A stretch of DNA of 64,000 nucleotides, taken from contig JAKNDB010000107.1 of the NCBI GenBank assembly GCA_024305405.1, positions 2,418,001-2,482,000 of the forward strand, read 5' to 3'. The DNA comes from Dirofilaria immitis (taxonomy: Eukaryota > Nematoda > Chromadorea > Rhabditida > Onchocercidae). The stretch's first letter is position 1, and every line of letters begins with the position of its first letter. A model generated the notes under the pieces. That model did no database searches. It saw nothing but the letters and a program-made list of their open reading frames with translations, and was not told the origin of the DNA. A program made the translations under genes and the position numbers. Below are positions 62,811 to 64,000 of the stretch, one piece after another.

Positions 62811-64000
62811 AGACATTGAAAAGCGGAGTTGTGATATAGCTAATTTTATACTGTTGTATGTACCACCCTCTCTTTCCCACTCCCTTTCTCTTTTTATTCT
62901 TCTTCCTCATTGCAACAGTATTATGATATGATTGTATTCATTCTCAATTGTTACAAATAGTCACAATATTTAAAATGTTATTAATATTATCATCATGATT
63001 ATTTTTTCTATTATATTATTACTCTATTCATTGTTAACAATTTTGTATTGCATATATTCTTATCTGCCATAGAGCGCCATTTTTGCGCAATCAGCAGCAA
63101 AACTTGATATTTGTATTTTTATTTTTATCTATATTAAATGTAAAGTTGTCTGCAATGAACTGCTATGTTTATATCAAAATTGCCCATCGAAGATGCTATC
63201 AAAATAATCGATTCATAAATCTGAATCTGTCTCATTGATTCATTATGAAATAAATTAGGCATTGATTCTGATACTTTCATTTTCACTTCAATCTTTACAT
63301 GGATTATTTCCATCAAAAACATAGCAGTTCGATAAAACTAACAATAGTTGTTGTTGTTTTTTGTTTATAGCATTAATTTGATTAATTAAGATCTACAGAA
63401 GTGCTCTATGCTATACAGTTTACCGGTGATTATTTCAGATCCCAGCGAACTGTTCCGAGTAATTTTCCTTATTGAACCGGTGATTTGAAATTATTCAGGA
63501 TGCATTTTTGTTTATAACTTTTGAACTATTGCGGAATATTTACGGACTTGTTGCATATTCTGTTCCGGTGTTTGCTAATTGGCTTACTGGTTTTGAACGC
63601 AAAATAATGTCTTCATTTGCTAATGATTATTTTATATGAGATATGCCCTATAAAAAGAATAGGATTATTACTTATTGTTCTATGTTAATTTTGGATTGAT
63701 AATCATATCAGTCGATGTAGAAATTAAAGCCATAGAAATAAATATAAAATTATACAACAATGAAATAATTTGATAAATATGAAATGAATTGAAATCATTC
63801 ATCAATCCAAATCAAATCCATCTGTTGAATTATGAGCAAATGAATTCATTGTTTGTGATTTTGTGAATATTTTTTCTTCTAAATTGTATAGTAGTAAACT
63901 GTTTGAATGTCCTCAATTAGTATTCCACTTAGTTCTTCTTTTTCTTTTATTTCTTTGTTCAATTTTTAATTTGTCATTCATTTTACGATGTTTTCTGTTT

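Larger units (their letters stand above)
62376..64000 (+). other. daf-12 3' flank
   Basis: No further gene recognised. It holds the presumed daf-12 3'UTR: an ATTAAA variant at about 62579, the first canonical AATAAA at about 63249 and another near 63739. A minus-strand frame at 63134-63322 resembles no known family. Confidence 0.5.

Overview
This is a eukaryotic, nematode-like window. Genes are split into many exons with GT/AG boundaries, introns are AT-rich and full of simple repeats, and 3' splice acceptors with T-rich tracts sit just upstream of two start codons, as expected for spliced-leader trans-splicing. One gene is an ortholog of the nematode nuclear receptor DAF-12. A decayed 18S rRNA 3' end resembles, from memory, that of spirurid/filarial (clade III) nematodes. 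A parasitic clade III nematode is the best guess; the species is not determined.

Layout. (1) 392-1587, minus: prostaglandin E synthase 2 (PTGES2/PGES-2), four exons visible, C-terminal exons beyond the left edge. (2) 1600-4331: no confident gene; a possible signal-peptide exon lies at 2105-2140. (3) 4332-12344, minus: a Pumilio/PUF gene with 14 exons, all eight PUM repeats recognisable. (4) 12345-29610: spacer between the divergent pum and daf-12 genes, with microsatellites, a GC-rich island at 15.7 kb, and an abrupt change near 16.8 kb to very AT-rich DNA crowded with TGATAA/TTATCA. (5) 29657-62375, plus: daf-12, 16 exons, with a first intron of about 25.3 kb holding a 1.26-kb GATA-type array, 38-bp and 45-bp minisatellites, a decayed 18S/ITS fragment, a possible retroelement integrase relic and a candidate alternative polyglutamine first exon. 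(6) 62376-64000: daf-12 3' flank with a let-7-type seed match and a Pumilio-type UGUAAAUA.

The most consistent unexpected signal is that all three conserved genes carry single-base frame breaks, nearly always a missing base in a short homopolymer. Adding one base at each site repairs both the protein frame and the intron phase. I read these as assembly indels rather than pseudogenes or recoding. Anyone predicting proteins from this window would get truncated models of ptges2, pum and daf-12.

Functionally, Pumilio is a 3'UTR-binding repressor and DAF-12 a steroid-receptor-type developmental switch. The conserved PUM RNA code and a matching site in the daf-12 3' flank make post-transcriptional control of daf-12 by its neighbour a testable inference. 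I found no CRISPR array, bacterial operon, tRNA gene or intact transposon.
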